From Paracidovorax cattleyae (GTDB taxonomy: Bacteria > Pseudomonadota > Gammaproteobacteria > Burkholderiales > Burkholderiaceae_C), in contig NZ_FNJL01000008.1 of NCBI RefSeq assembly GCF_900104515.1, positions 124,001-188,000 of the forward strand: a DNA stretch of 64,000 nucleotides, written 5' to 3'. The notes below the pieces were generated by a model. It ran no database searches. It was given only the letters and a program-made list of their open reading frames with translations, and was not told the origin of the DNA. The translations under genes were made by a program, and so were the position numbers. Below, piece after piece: positions 16,275-24,692 of this stretch; position 1 is the stretch's first letter; each line of letters opens with the position of its first letter.

Positions 16275-18272
16275 TCACACCGGACCGGGGCTGACGGGGC
16301 GATCGCGTCCTTCCAGCAGCCACAGGCACCGGCTGGCGCGGGTCAGCGCCACGTAGAGCATGTTGCGTTCCCGGTAGGCCTCGTGCCGGGCAGCGGCGCG
16401 GGGAAAACGCCCGCGCTCGACCAGCGGCACGGCGACGTATTCGTACTCGTGCCCCTTGCAGCGTTCCACCGTCATCAGTTGGAGGCTGGGGGCTTCGTTC
16501 TGGCGGTGCTGGCGGATGCCGGACTGCACCATGAGCGCCAGCTGTCCCAGGAATTCATCGACGGTGAGGCCCGCGCAGATGCGTGAGAGCGCCTGCAGGC
16601 TGTCCAGGCACTGGCGGTGTTCATGAGGGCTGATGGGGGCTTGCGCGAAGAAGCGGCGCAGCAGCGGGTGGCGGCAGAGCCGGCCGGCGTCCGCGCACAC
16701 CTCGGGCGGCAGCGCCAGCCAGGCCTCGCAGGCGGCGGAGGCCACGGGCGCGTTCGGATCGAAGCTGGCGCGCAGCAGGAAGTCGCGCATGCGGTCCGGC
16801 TGGTGGACGAGTTCGGCAGCCACGGCGCGGGTGTCCACCTCGGCGGTGGAGTGCTGGGCCAGTGCCTGCAGGTCGAACAGGCCGTTGGCCAGCACGTCGG
16901 CATCGGGCCGGCTGCCACGCCGCACGTAGCGCAGCAGGCCGTCGAGGGCGCTGCTCAGGATGCCCTGCGTGAGCCGCACCTGGCTGCCGCAGCCCGGCAG
17001 CGCCCGCAGGAAAGCCAGCACCAGGGCGATCTCGGGGCGCTGGTAGAACCGCTTCAGGCCCTTGCAGGCGTAATGGATGCCTTCGTGGGCGAAGCGCCAT
17101 TCCAGCAGCACGGAGTCCTCGGGCGAGCGCAGCACCACGGTCAGGCAGGGCGCGGCGCCGTTCGCGGGGGGCGGGGCGCTCTGCACGCGCTGGTGGATGG
17201 CCAGCAGTTGCGCGGCGCAGTCCTCGTCGCTGTCATAGGCGAGCCGCTCGAAGCGGGCGGTCTTGGTGGGGTAGTGCGTCTCGAACTGCACGCCGAAGAG
17301 CGGGTTCAGTCCTTCGCAGATGGCCTTGCCGAAACGGTAGGTGGTGTTGAGCGTGAGCACTTCGGGCGGCTCGGGCAGTTCCTGGCGGATGCGTTCCAGC
17401 CCGTTGCCGAAGACGGAGAACGCGCCGGGCAGGATGTGTTGGTTGAAGTCGCCAGCACCCACGAACACGCCGTTGCCGCCGGCCACCAGGTGGCGCAGCA
17501 CCAGCATGGCGGCCTCGTCCAGGTCCTGCAGCTCGTCGAACAGCACCGCGTCGTGGCGGCCCTGCAGCCATGGACAGGGGTCGCCGAAGTCCAGCGCGCA
17601 GAGCTGCCGGGCGATTTCGTAGGTGCAGTCGCCCGTGGCGTAGAACTGCGGCTCGTCGTCCGGCCCCCGGCGCAGGCGCTCGTACCGGCCCAGCATCAGG
17701 TAGAGCCCGTAGTCCAGCGCGTGGTCCCGGCAGTAGGTGGCGGCATCGATGCCTTCGCGGGCGATGTCGCGGTGCAGCAGCCGCTGCTTGGCCAGGGCCT
17801 CGAAGTCGGCGAAGGCCTGTACGTCGAGTTCGCGGGCCAGGAAGTCGGCGGCTTCGGGTGGAGCCCCGTGCCGCAGCTCCTGCAGCAGCGCGGCGTGGGC
17901 CTGGCGGATCAGCAGCTGGCGCTCCAGCGGCTCGGCCAGGGTGTTCACGGGCAGGCCCTGGGCCTTCAGCAGGTTGGCGCAGAGTTGCTCCACGGTCATG
18001 ATCCGCACCTCGCGCGCATCGGCCGGCATGTAGCGGCCCAGCCGGTCGTGGAGGGCGGCCAGGCCCGCGTCGGAGTAGGCCAGCATGAGCACGCGGCGCG
18101 CACCGCGCATCTGGACCAGGTCCGCCGCCCTGGTCGCCAGGGTGGTGGTCTTGCCCGTGCCTGCCAGCGCGTTGATGAGCACTGCCTTCGCCGCGGTGTT
18201 GAGGACGGCCTTCTGCTCGTCGTTCGGGCGGCGCTGGATGAAGCGGGTGGAGGGGGAGGGGGGCTGGGCCAT
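16275..18272 (-). CDS. UvrD/Rep-like superfamily 1 DNA helicase
   Basis: A 665-residue SF1A helicase. Motifs in order: Q-motif-like RRPNDEQKAVL, Walker A (LAGTGKTTTL) near residue 37, Ia (VLMLAYSDAGLAAL), Walker B written DELQDLDE, motif III (GAGDFNQHI), motif IV (LNTTYRFGKAI), and in the C-terminal part VERCKGHEYEYV (motif V) and NMLYVALTRASRCLWLL (motif VI). It is close to minimal length for UvrD-like helicases and lacks the C-terminal Tudor region of UvrD and PcrA. The ATG at 18272 gives MAQPPSPSTRF; a TTG nine bases upstream is possible. Likely role is DNA repair or processing; no nuclease partner is adjacent. Confidence 0.85.
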   Translation of the reverse strand: MAQPPSPSTRFIQRRPNDEQKAVLNTAAKAVLINALAGTGKTTTLATRAADLVQMRGARRVLMLAYSDAGLAALHDRLGRYMPADAREVRIMTVEQLCANLLKAQGLPVNTLAEPLERQLLIRQAHAALLQELRHGAPPEAADFLARELDVQAFADFEALAKQRLLHRDIAREGIDAATYCRDHALDYGLYLMLGRYERLRRGPDDEPQFYATGDCTYEIARQLCALDFGDPCPWLQGRHDAVLFDELQDLDEAAMLVLRHLVAGGNGVFVGAGDFNQHILPGAFSVFGNGLERIRQELPEPPEVLTLNTTYRFGKAICEGLNPLFGVQFETHYPTKTARFERLAYDSDEDCAAQLLAIHQRVQSAPPPANGAAPCLTVVLRSPEDSVLLEWRFAHEGIHYACKGLKRFYQRPEIALVLAFLRALPGCGSQVRLTQGILSSALDGLLRYVRRGSRPDADVLANGLFDLQALAQHSTAEVDTRAVAAELVHQPDRMRDFLLRASFDPNAPVASAACEAWLALPPEVCADAGRLCRHPLLRRFFAQAPISPHEHRQCLDSLQALSRICAGLTVDEFLGQLALMVQSGIRQHRQNEAPSLQLMTVERCKGHEYEYVAVPLVERGRFPRAAARHEAYRERNMLYVALTRASRCLWLLEGRDRPVSPGPV

Positions 18273-18316
18273 TGGATCCAATGCAGGAGGCCCGCAGGGC
18301 CTCGGGGGGAATGTTG

Positions 18317-19222
18317 TCAAGTCACCCGGCGCAGCCATTCGGCGAAGGCGGCGCACTCCCAGCGGTCCATGGTGCCGGTGCGCCAGCAGAGGTAGTGGGC
18401 ATGGGGGCTGGGCGCATCGAGCGGGAACAGCCGCACGAGCGTGCCGTTCTCCAGCCACGATGCGCCGAGCTTGAGCCGCACCAGCGCCACGCCCATGCCG
18501 GCGGCCGCGGCGTCGCACATCAGGCCGACGTCGTTGAACTGCGAACCCTCCGAGGGCTCGGGCCAGCCGAGCCCGGCGGCGGTGAACCAGGTGCGCCATG
18601 GTTCCAGGGGGCTGCGCAGCAGGGGCGTGCCTTCGAGGTCCGCGGGGCGCTCGAAGGGGCCGTGCTCGCGCAGGAAGCCGGGCGAGGCCAGGGGCGTGAC
18701 GACGTCGCGCGCCAGCTCCACGTGCTCCATGTCGGCGTAGTGCCCCGGGCCGAAGCGCACCACGAGATCCGCATCCTCCGCGACGACGTCGAGCAGGGGG
18801 ATGGAGACGTGCAGGGCCAGGTCGATCTCCGGGTAGGCCTCGGTGAACTGGCGCAGCCGCGGGATGAGGATGGCCCGCGCGAAGGTGGGGGTGACGGCGA
18901 TCTTGAGCCGGCGCTTGCCCGGCGCGGCCGCCGCGCCCGGAAAGCGCTGCAGCGCGCCCAGGCCCTCGCGCACGTGGGCCAGGTAGGAACTGCCTTCGCT
19001 GGTGAGCGAGAAATCCGCCCGCCCGAACAGCCGCGCGCCCAGGATCTGCTCCAGCTGGCGCACACGGTGGCTCACCGCGCTGGGCGTCACGCACAGCTCG
19101 TCGGCCGTCTGCGTCACGCTGCGCAGCCGCGCCAGCGCCTCGAAGGTCAGCAGGCACTGGATGGGCGGGATGCGCTGGGCAGCGTTTCTGGAAGACGGCG
19201 AAGCGGGGCTTACGGAGGCCAT
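18317..19222 (-). CDS. LysR-family transcriptional regulator, GcvA-like
   Basis: A 301-residue LysR regulator. The winged HTH is at about residues 20-80 (LLTFEALARLRSVTQTADELCVTPSAVSHRVRQLE), and the effector-binding domain follows from KIAVTPTFARAILIPRL. ADLVVRFGPG and the overall pattern resemble the GcvA/AmpR-type branch, which often acts on a neighbouring gene. No divergent partner starts close by: upstream lies a 250-base repeat-rich region and then purU on the same strand. The target is therefore unknown. Confidence 0.88.
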   Translation of the reverse strand: MASVSPASPSSRNAAQRIPPIQCLLTFEALARLRSVTQTADELCVTPSAVSHRVRQLEQILGARLFGRADFSLTSEGSSYLAHVREGLGALQRFPGAAAAPGKRRLKIAVTPTFARAILIPRLRQFTEAYPEIDLALHVSIPLLDVVAEDADLVVRFGPGHYADMEHVELARDVVTPLASPGFLREHGPFERPADLEGTPLLRSPLEPWRTWFTAAGLGWPEPSEGSQFNDVGLMCDAAAAGMGVALVRLKLGASWLENGTLVRLFPLDAPSPHAHYLCWRTGTMDRWECAAFAEWLRRVT

Positions 19223-19257
19223 CCCATGGATTCCATCAGAAACGCTGGCAAGGGCCG

Positions 19258-19470
19258 CTGCGCGTGCCACTGGCGCGGCCCAAGCCAGGGCCGCCTTGCA
19301 AGGGCCGCCCCGCCGCACTGGCGGCGTCCCCTTGCCCACGGTGCGCAGCACCGCGAGAGCAGGGGCTGAGTGCCGCGGCTCCAAACCTGCCTGCGCAGGT
19401 TTGGACGTGCACGAAGAGCGACCGCCCCTGGCGGCGGCACGGAGGCGCGTAGCGCCTCAGGGGGGTGTTG
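19258..19470. repeat. GC-rich intergenic repeat region with hairpins
   Basis: This gene-free stretch between purU and the LysR gene holds a perfect 10-bp hairpin (CCAAACCTGC at 19381-19390 and GCAGGTTTGG at 19395-19404) and a second 7-bp hairpin (GAGGCGC/GCGCCTC, 19442-19458) followed by CAGGGGGG. The second element sits right after the purU stop. Composition and motif type (CCCCTGAGGCGC...GCGCCTC) match intergenic repeats known from Comamonadaceae genomes, and a related element occurs at 29812-29990. Confidence 0.6.
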
Positions 19471-19476
19471 CATGGG

Positions 19477-20325
19477 TCATTTGAAGATCACCGTCTTGTG
19501 GCCGTTGAGCACCACGCGGTGCTCGGTGTGCCACTTCACGGCGCGGGCCAGCACCTGGCTCTCGGTGTCGCGGCCGCGGGCCGTCAGGTCTTCCACGGTG
19601 TCGGTGTGGTCGGCGCGGGCTACGTCCTGCTCGATGATCGGGCCTTCGTCCAGGTCGGCGGTCACGTAGTGGGCGGTGGCTCCGATCAGCTTCACGCCGC
19701 GGTCGTGGGCCTGGTAGTAGGGCTTGGCGCCCTTGAAGCTGGGCAGGAAGCTGTGGTGGATGTTGATGGCCCGGCCCTCCAGCTTGCGGCACAGGTCGTC
19801 CGACAGCACCTGCATGTAGCGGGCCAGCACGACCAGCTCGGCGCCTTCCTGCTGGATGATCTCGTACTGTCGCGCCTCGGCCTGGGGCTTGTTGTCCTTC
19901 GTGACCGGGATGTGGTGGAAGGGCACGTTGTAGCTGGCCGCGAGCTGGTAGAAGTCGCGGTGGTTGCTGATGATGGCGCAGATGTGCACCGGCAGCAGGC
20001 CGGATTTCCAGCGGAACAGCAGGTCGTTGAGGCAGTGGCCTTCTCGGCTGACCATGATGGCGGTCTTCATGGGCTCGCTGGCGGCATGCAGGCTCCAGTG
20101 CATGCGGTGCGGCTCGGCGAACTCGGTGAGGCGCGCGCGCAGCGCGGCCTGGTCGTGGGTGTCGCAGGCGAAGCGCACGCGCATGAAGAACAGGCCGGTG
20201 GCGTGGTCGTTGTACTGGGCGGCTTCCTCGATGTTGCCGCCATGCTCGAGCAGGAATCCGGAGACCGCATGCACCAGCCCGAGCTTGTCCGGGCAGGAGA
20301 GGGTGAGAATATAGGCTTGGGTCAT
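19477..20325 (-). CDS. purU: Formyltetrahydrofolate deformylase
   Basis: A 282-residue enzyme hydrolysing 10-formyl-THF to THF and formate, balancing the one-carbon pool. The N-terminal ACT domain covers residues 1-85 (ILTLSCPDKLGLVHAVSGFL). The formyltransferase-like catalytic domain has ISNHRDFYQLA, then the catalytic triad region INIHHSFLPSFKGAKPY and GATAHYVTADLDEGPII, providing the conserved Asn, His and Asp. Full length and intact. It is divergent from the GGDEF-EAL gene with 51 bases between starts. Confidence 0.95.
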   Translation of the reverse strand: MTQAYILTLSCPDKLGLVHAVSGFLLEHGGNIEEAAQYNDHATGLFFMRVRFACDTHDQAALRARLTEFAEPHRMHWSLHAASEPMKTAIMVSREGHCLNDLLFRWKSGLLPVHICAIISNHRDFYQLAASYNVPFHHIPVTKDNKPQAEARQYEIIQQEGAELVVLARYMQVLSDDLCRKLEGRAINIHHSFLPSFKGAKPYYQAHDRGVKLIGATAHYVTADLDEGPIIEQDVARADHTDTVEDLTARGRDTESQVLARAVKWHTEHRVVLNGHKTVIFK

Positions 20326-20376
20326 AGCGGGGCGATTGTCGCAGCACGGCCCGCAGCAACGCGGAGCAAGGAATTG

Positions 20377-22350
20377 ATGCATGAGCAGGAGGGGGGCGTC
20401 CCCCGCAACGCTCCCGGGAGAATGGCAGGCTGGTGGGTACCCGCCGCCCTGCTTTTGTACGCTGCCGCCGGGCTGGCCTGGGTGGCCGGCGCGGAGGCGC
20501 TTTTGCCGGCCGGCAGCGCGCTGCGTGCGGCGCTGCAGGCGGCCTTCGTGCTGGCGCCGGCGGGCTGCGGCGTATGGGCGCTGCGGCGCTGGCGCGCGCG
20601 CGGCCGGGAGATCGCGGTGCTGGCCCGTGGCGCCGTGCAGGCCGACGAGCGCCAGCGGCTCGCGGCCACGGTGGTGGACAACGCGGCCGAGGGCATGGTG
20701 GTGACCGATGCCGAGAGCCGCATCCTGTCGGTGAATGCGGCCTTCACGCGGCTCATGGGCTACGGAGAGGCGGAACTGCTGGGCCGCACGCCGCGGCTGT
20801 TCAAGTCGGGCCGCCACGGCCGGGCGTTCTACGAGGCCATGTGGGAGGAGCTGGGCCGCACCGGGCACTGGCAGGGCGAGATCTGGAACCGCCGCAAGAA
20901 CGGCGAAGTGTTCCCCGAGCGCATGTCGCTCTCCAGCGTGCGCAATGCGCGCGGCGAGGTGACGCACTACGTGTGCCTGTTCACCGACATTTCCCAGGAG
21001 CACGAGCAGCGGCGCCGGCTGGAGGTCATGGCCCACACCGACCCGCTCACCGGCCTGCCCAACCGCACGTTCTTCGCGCAGCAGCTCGAGGAGGCGATGG
21101 CGGACGCGCGCGCCCGCGGCGAGCCCCTGGCGGTGCTGCTGGTCAACCTGGACCGCTTCAAGGATGTGAACGACAGCTACGGCCATGCGGTGGGCGACCA
21201 GGTGCTGCGCCACATCGCCGCCCGCGTGCAGGCTGCGCTGCGGCCGGGCGACCTCGCGGGGCGGCTGGCGGGCGACGAGATCGGCGTGATCGCCCGCCGG
21301 GTGGATGGCGCGCAGGGCGCGGTGGGGGCCGCCCGCGCCCTGCTGGCGGCGCTGGCCGAGCCCTGGCGCTCGCCCGACGGCTTCGAGGTGGTGGCCTCGG
21401 CCAGCGTGGGCATCTGCCTGTTCCCGGACCATGGCGACACCGCCGATACGCTGCTGCAGGGCGCCCATGCGGCGGTGTACGGCGCGCGCGAGCACGGGCA
21501 GGGCGCCTGGCATTTCTTCGACGAGAGTCTCACCCAGGCCGCGCGCGAGCGGCTCGCCCTGGAGGCGCGGCTGCGCTCGGTGCTGGCCCAGGGGCACCTG
21601 CAGCTGCACTACCAGCCGCAGGTGGACATCGCCTCCGGGTGCATCGTGGGCGCGGAGGCGCTGGTGCGCTGGATCGACCCGGTGGAGGGCCCCATCGCGC
21701 CCGACCGCTTCATCCCGGTGGCCGAGCGCACGGGCATGATCGGCCCGCTGGGCGTCTGGGTGATGCAGGAGGCCTGCCGCCAGGCCCAGGGCTGGCGCGA
21801 GGCCGGGTTGCCCGAGGTGACGATGGCGGTGAACGTCTCCCCGCGCCAGTTCCACCTGACCGACCTGGCCGGCTGCGCGGCCCTCGCGCTGGCGGATTCC
21901 GGCCTGCCGTCCACGCTGCTGGAGCTGGAGCTCACGGAGGGCGCGCTGGCGGAGCGCCCCGAGGAGGCGCGGCAGGTGCTGCTGCGGCTGCGCGGCCTGG
22001 GCCTGCGGCTGGCGATCGATGATTTCGGCACGGGCTACTCGTCGCTGGCGCACCTCAAGCGCTTCCCGATCGATGTGCTGAAGATCGACAAGGGGTTCAT
22101 CCGCGACCTGCCGCAGAGCGCTGATGATACGGCGATCTGCGCGGCCATCATTGCCATGGGGCACAGCCTGGGCCTGGCAGTGCTGGCCGAGGGCGTGGAG
22201 ACGCCGGAGCAGCTGGCGTTCCTGCGCAGCCTGGGCTGCGACCGCTACCAGGGCTACCTGTGCCGCCGGCCGGTGCCCGCGGCGGAGTTCGCCGCGCTGC
22301 TGGCGCAGCAGGCCGCGGGAGTTGACGCGCCTTGGCCGGCCCGGCAATAA
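20377..22350 (+). CDS. PAS-GGDEF-EAL cyclic-di-GMP signalling protein
   Basis: A 657-residue protein with two N-terminal membrane helices (residues about 15-35 and 45-63), a PAS domain (about 95-210, AAEGMVVTDAESRILSVNAAF), a GGDEF domain (about 220-385) and an EAL domain (about 395-650). The cyclase signature is degenerate: RLAGDEIGVI replaces GGDEF, so synthesis is doubtful and the domain may bind GTP allosterically. The EAL domain keeps EALVRW, the DDFGTGYSSL loop and the later catalytic KIDKGFI and ETPEQL motifs, so phosphodiesterase activity is likely. ATG 20377 has AAGGA only 4 bases upstream; ATG 20422 is an alternative start. Confidence 0.9.
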   Translation: MHEQEGGVPRNAPGRMAGWWVPAALLLYAAAGLAWVAGAEALLPAGSALRAALQAAFVLAPAGCGVWALRRWRARGREIAVLARGAVQADERQRLAATVVDNAAEGMVVTDAESRILSVNAAFTRLMGYGEAELLGRTPRLFKSGRHGRAFYEAMWEELGRTGHWQGEIWNRRKNGEVFPERMSLSSVRNARGEVTHYVCLFTDISQEHEQRRRLEVMAHTDPLTGLPNRTFFAQQLEEAMADARARGEPLAVLLVNLDRFKDVNDSYGHAVGDQVLRHIAARVQAALRPGDLAGRLAGDEIGVIARRVDGAQGAVGAARALLAALAEPWRSPDGFEVVASASVGICLFPDHGDTADTLLQGAHAAVYGAREHGQGAWHFFDESLTQAARERLALEARLRSVLAQGHLQLHYQPQVDIASGCIVGAEALVRWIDPVEGPIAPDRFIPVAERTGMIGPLGVWVMQEACRQAQGWREAGLPEVTMAVNVSPRQFHLTDLAGCAALALADSGLPSTLLELELTEGALAERPEEARQVLLRLRGLGLRLAIDDFGTGYSSLAHLKRFPIDVLKIDKGFIRDLPQSADDTAICAAIIAMGHSLGLAVLAEGVETPEQLAFLRSLGCDRYQGYLCRRPVPAAEFAALLAQQAAGVDAPWPARQ

Positions 22351-22470
22351 TCCGCCCGCTTTTTCCGCGGGCCGCCCGGCCTGCAGCCTTCCGGCTACCT
22401 CTGCCGGCTTCTTCCCGCGCCCCCGCGCGCGGGCCCATCCACCGGAGCGCGTGAGCGCGGAGAGAACGCC

Positions 22471-22602
22471 ATGGACCCCTACCCTAGACGGCCTTCCTCC
22501 GCCATGCCCCCGGTGTGCCCGATGGCCGCCCCTGCAACTCGCATTTCCCTTGCCGCATCCGGCGCGCGCCCGGACGCCGCCTGCCGTCCGCCCTGCCGTT
22601 GA
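22471..22602 (+). CDS. Proline-rich 43-residue leader ORF upstream of the MgtC operon
   Basis: A short ORF not found by length-filtered gene callers. It starts at ATG 22471 behind a good ribosome-binding site (GGAGAG, 22459-22464) and encodes MDPYPRRPSSAMPPVCP and a further 26 residues, with ten prolines in total. The N-terminus (acidic residue, then Pro at every second position, then Arg-Arg) closely resembles E. coli/Salmonella MgtL (MEPDPTPLPRRR), the leader whose translation destabilises ribosomes at low Mg2+ and so derepresses mgtA. It lies 43 bases upstream of a small MgtE_N-like gene and the MgtC-family gene. The role as a magnesium-sensing leader peptide is inferred from position and sequence pattern. 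Confidence 0.6.
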   Translation: MDPYPRRPSSAMPPVCPMAAPATRISLAASGARPDAACRPPCR

Positions 22603-22645
22603 CGGCACGGAGGCTCCCCGCGCGGCTGGCGCGGATGGAGCCCCC

Positions 22646-23017
22646 ATGTTCTTCTTCCGTTCTTTTCTTCCTGCTTCTTTCCAGAGGGACGAGCTGGTCG
22701 CACTGGTGCTGCGCGACGCGCTCGCCCGCCGCCGCCCGCAGGCACTGTGCGGCCTGCTGCAGAGCCACGGACGCGGCGCCGTGGCGGCGTGCCTGTCCCG
22801 GGAGCCGGGCGCGGTGATCGCCGATGCGCTGTCCATGCTGCCCGCGGACCAGCGCCGTGCGGTCTTCCAGCGCCTGAGCCGGCCCGCGCGCGAGCGGGCC
22901 CGGCGCATCGGCGGCCGGGCGTTCGACGCCTTCGGGCCTTCCGTTCCGGCAGGTGCCTGGCGCCGCGCCCGGGCCTGGTGGGTGCGCCGCTGCCGGCGTT
23001 CCGGCGCGCCGGTCTAG
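22646..23017 (+). CDS. Small MgtE N-domain-like protein upstream of mgtC
   Basis: A 123-residue protein starting MFFFRSFLPASFQRDELVAL behind GGAG at 22637-22640. The middle (LCGLLQSHGRGAVAACL, then VIADALSMLPADQRRAVFQR) has the helical-repeat pattern of the MgtE N-terminal intracellular domain, which in full MgtE channels closes the pore when Mg2+ is high. Here there is no CBS pair and no transmembrane part; the C-terminus is Arg/Trp-rich. It could act as a cytosolic Mg2+ sensor or modulator of the neighbouring MgtC protein. The match is weak, so the domain call is tentative. Confidence 0.55.
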   Translation: MFFFRSFLPASFQRDELVALVLRDALARRRPQALCGLLQSHGRGAVAACLSREPGAVIADALSMLPADQRRAVFQRLSRPARERARRIGGRAFDAFGPSVPAGAWRRARAWWVRRCRRSGAPV

Positions 23018-23098
23018 CGCGGCCCCGCGGCCATTCACCAGCCCGTTCCCAGTCGTCTTCCGCCCCCTGCCCGTCAGGCCACGCACCCGGACCGCACC

Positions 23099-23815
23099 AT
23101 GCAATTTCTTCGCCACTTCCACCTGTTTCCCTTCCTCGACACCCTGGTCAGCCTGCTCACCGCCTTCGGGCTGGGCGCGGCGATCGGGCTGGAGCGGCAG
23201 ATCCGCCAGCGGACCGCGGGGCTGCGCACCAATACGCTCGTGGCCGTGGGCGCGGCGGCTTTCGTGGTGCTGGCCGACCGGCTCGAGGGGCCGTCCGGCG
23301 CGGTGCGGGTGATTGCCTACGTGGTGTCGGGCGTGGGCTTCCTGGGCGCGGGGGCGATCATGAAGGAGGGCGCGAACATCACCGGGCTCAATACGGCGGC
23401 GACGCTCTGGGGCTCCGCGGCGGTGGGCGCCTGCGCGGGCTCGCACCTGGTGGCCGAGGCGGTGCTGGCCGCGCTGTTCGTGCTGGCGAGCAATACGCTG
23501 CTGCGCCCCGTGGCCAACCGCATCAACCGGCGTCCGGTGCAGGAAGCCACCAGCGAGGCCATCTATACCGTCTATGTGCTGTGCGAGCGCGGCGTCCACG
23601 GCGAGGTGCGCGAGCGCATGGTGGAGTTGCTGGAGGGCGCGAACTACCCGGTGCGCGGCGTGGGCCAGCATGCCTTCGGGCGCACGGAAACCGAGATCGA
23701 GGCCACGCTCTACGCGACGGCGGTGGAGGCCGACGAACTGGATGCCGTGATGCGCGCGATCGAGGAACTGCCGGGGGTGCTGCAGGCGTTCTGGAACGCC
23801 GGTTCGGAGGAATAG
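23099..23815 (+). CDS. mgtC: MgtC/SapB-family membrane protein
   Basis: A 238-residue protein of the MgtC/SapB family. Four to five membrane helices occupy residues about 10-140, with the signature LGAAIGLERQIRQRTAGLRTN, VSGVGFLGAGAIMKEG and GLNTAATLWGSAAVGA. A soluble C-terminal domain of about 85 residues (ACT-like) follows. MgtC proteins act in growth at low Mg2+ and, in Salmonella, inhibit the F1Fo ATP synthase and promote survival in host cells. It is the third cistron behind the proline-rich leader ORF and ends 3 bases from the convergent ChaN-like gene. Confidence 0.9.
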   Translation: MQFLRHFHLFPFLDTLVSLLTAFGLGAAIGLERQIRQRTAGLRTNTLVAVGAAAFVVLADRLEGPSGAVRVIAYVVSGVGFLGAGAIMKEGANITGLNTAATLWGSAAVGACAGSHLVAEAVLAALFVLASNTLLRPVANRINRRPVQEATSEAIYTVYVLCERGVHGEVRERMVELLEGANYPVRGVGQHAFGRTETEIEATLYATAVEADELDAVMRAIEELPGVLQAFWNAGSEE

Positions 23816-23818
23816 GCC

Positions 23819-24643
23819 TTATCGCCTGATTGCGGCGCAATGGTCCGTGGGCGGCAGGGCAGGAGTAGGCAGGACCGTGTCGGCGGCGCCTCCGGGCAGC
23901 GGATCGGTGGCGGATTGCGCCCGTGCGATCGCGACGCGGGCCTGCACGCCCGCGTCCCAGTGCAGCGGCACGCCGAGGTCGCGGCGCGCGTGGCCCGCGC
24001 CCGTGACCAGCAGTACCGTCTGCCCGGGCCGTCGCGCGCCGGCCGCCGTCCTCGCCAGGCTGTCGTCCCGCGCGATCTGGATGCGGGCCATGCCGGGCAG
24101 CTGCGACGCAGGCAGCAGGCCACAGTGGCCGGCCTCCATGGCTTCGACCTGCCGGCGCAGTACGGGGGCCGGCACACGGGGATCCCAGGCCGCATCCTGC
24201 ATGGCCTCGCGCATGCGCGCGCGGGGCAGGTTGCCGCCGAGCACCGGCACGCCGGCATGCACGGCTTCCATCACCACCGGGCCGTAATGCGTCCAGGGCC
24301 AGGCCGCATCGTTCCATGCGAGCGCTTCGCGCACGGCGGATTCGGCGGCATCGCGCGGCAGGCCGGCCGTACCGTGGCCGGCCTCGGCCATCTCCACCAC
24401 CAGCGCCGCCAGCTGCCCGCGGACTGCCAGCGAGGCGACGGCCTCGCGTTCCAGCCGCTGGTGTTCGGGCGCGTCGTGCTGCTCGCCCAGGAGCAGGATC
24501 TCGGTGGGCAGCAGCGCCTGCCAGGGGTCGCCGCCGGACGGGGCTGCAGGCGGCACGGTGCTGGCGCACGCCGCGGCCAGGGCCAGCAGGGCCAGGGAGG
24601 CGGCGCGTTCCGCGGAGCGCCGCATGCGGATGGACAGATGCAT
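23819..24643 (-). CDS. ChaN-family haem-binding lipoprotein
   Basis: A 274-residue protein of the ChaN/Tiki-like family, linked to iron (haem) uptake in Campylobacter. A signal sequence ends in a lipobox (LALAAACAS, Cys near residue 27). The family core is visible: EILLLGEQHDAPEHQRLEREAV, LAALVVEMAE and the C-terminal GAGHARRDLGVPLHW. The ATG at 24643 is preferred over upstream candidates because it has AAGGTG in front and places the signal peptide correctly. The FNR-type box at 24693-24706 lies between this gene and narX and could also influence it, though its spacing to a -10 element fits the narX direction better. Confidence 0.85.
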   Translation of the reverse strand: MHLSIRMRRSAERAASLALLALAAACASTVPPAAPSGGDPWQALLPTEILLLGEQHDAPEHQRLEREAVASLAVRGQLAALVVEMAEAGHGTAGLPRDAAESAVREALAWNDAAWPWTHYGPVVMEAVHAGVPVLGGNLPRARMREAMQDAAWDPRVPAPVLRRQVEAMEAGHCGLLPASQLPGMARIQIARDDSLARTAAGARRPGQTVLLVTGAGHARRDLGVPLHWDAGVQARVAIARAQSATDPLPGGAADTVLPTPALPPTDHCAAIRR

Positions 24644-24692
24644 GGCCGGCACCTTACCCCATCGCGGCAAGTCGGTCCGGAAGGTTTCTGGC

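Noticed and set aside
22635-22817. A second short ORF starting Met-Glu-Pro-Pro just before the small MgtE_N-like gene
   Set aside because: It overlaps the MFFF start out of frame, lacks its own ribosome-binding site, and loses the leader-like composition after four residues.
19477-22908. A 1143-codon minus-strand open frame upstream of purU
   Set aside because: The upstream 860 codons are antisense to the GGDEF-EAL gene and the MgtC operon leader; the purU start at 20325 gives the full conserved protein.
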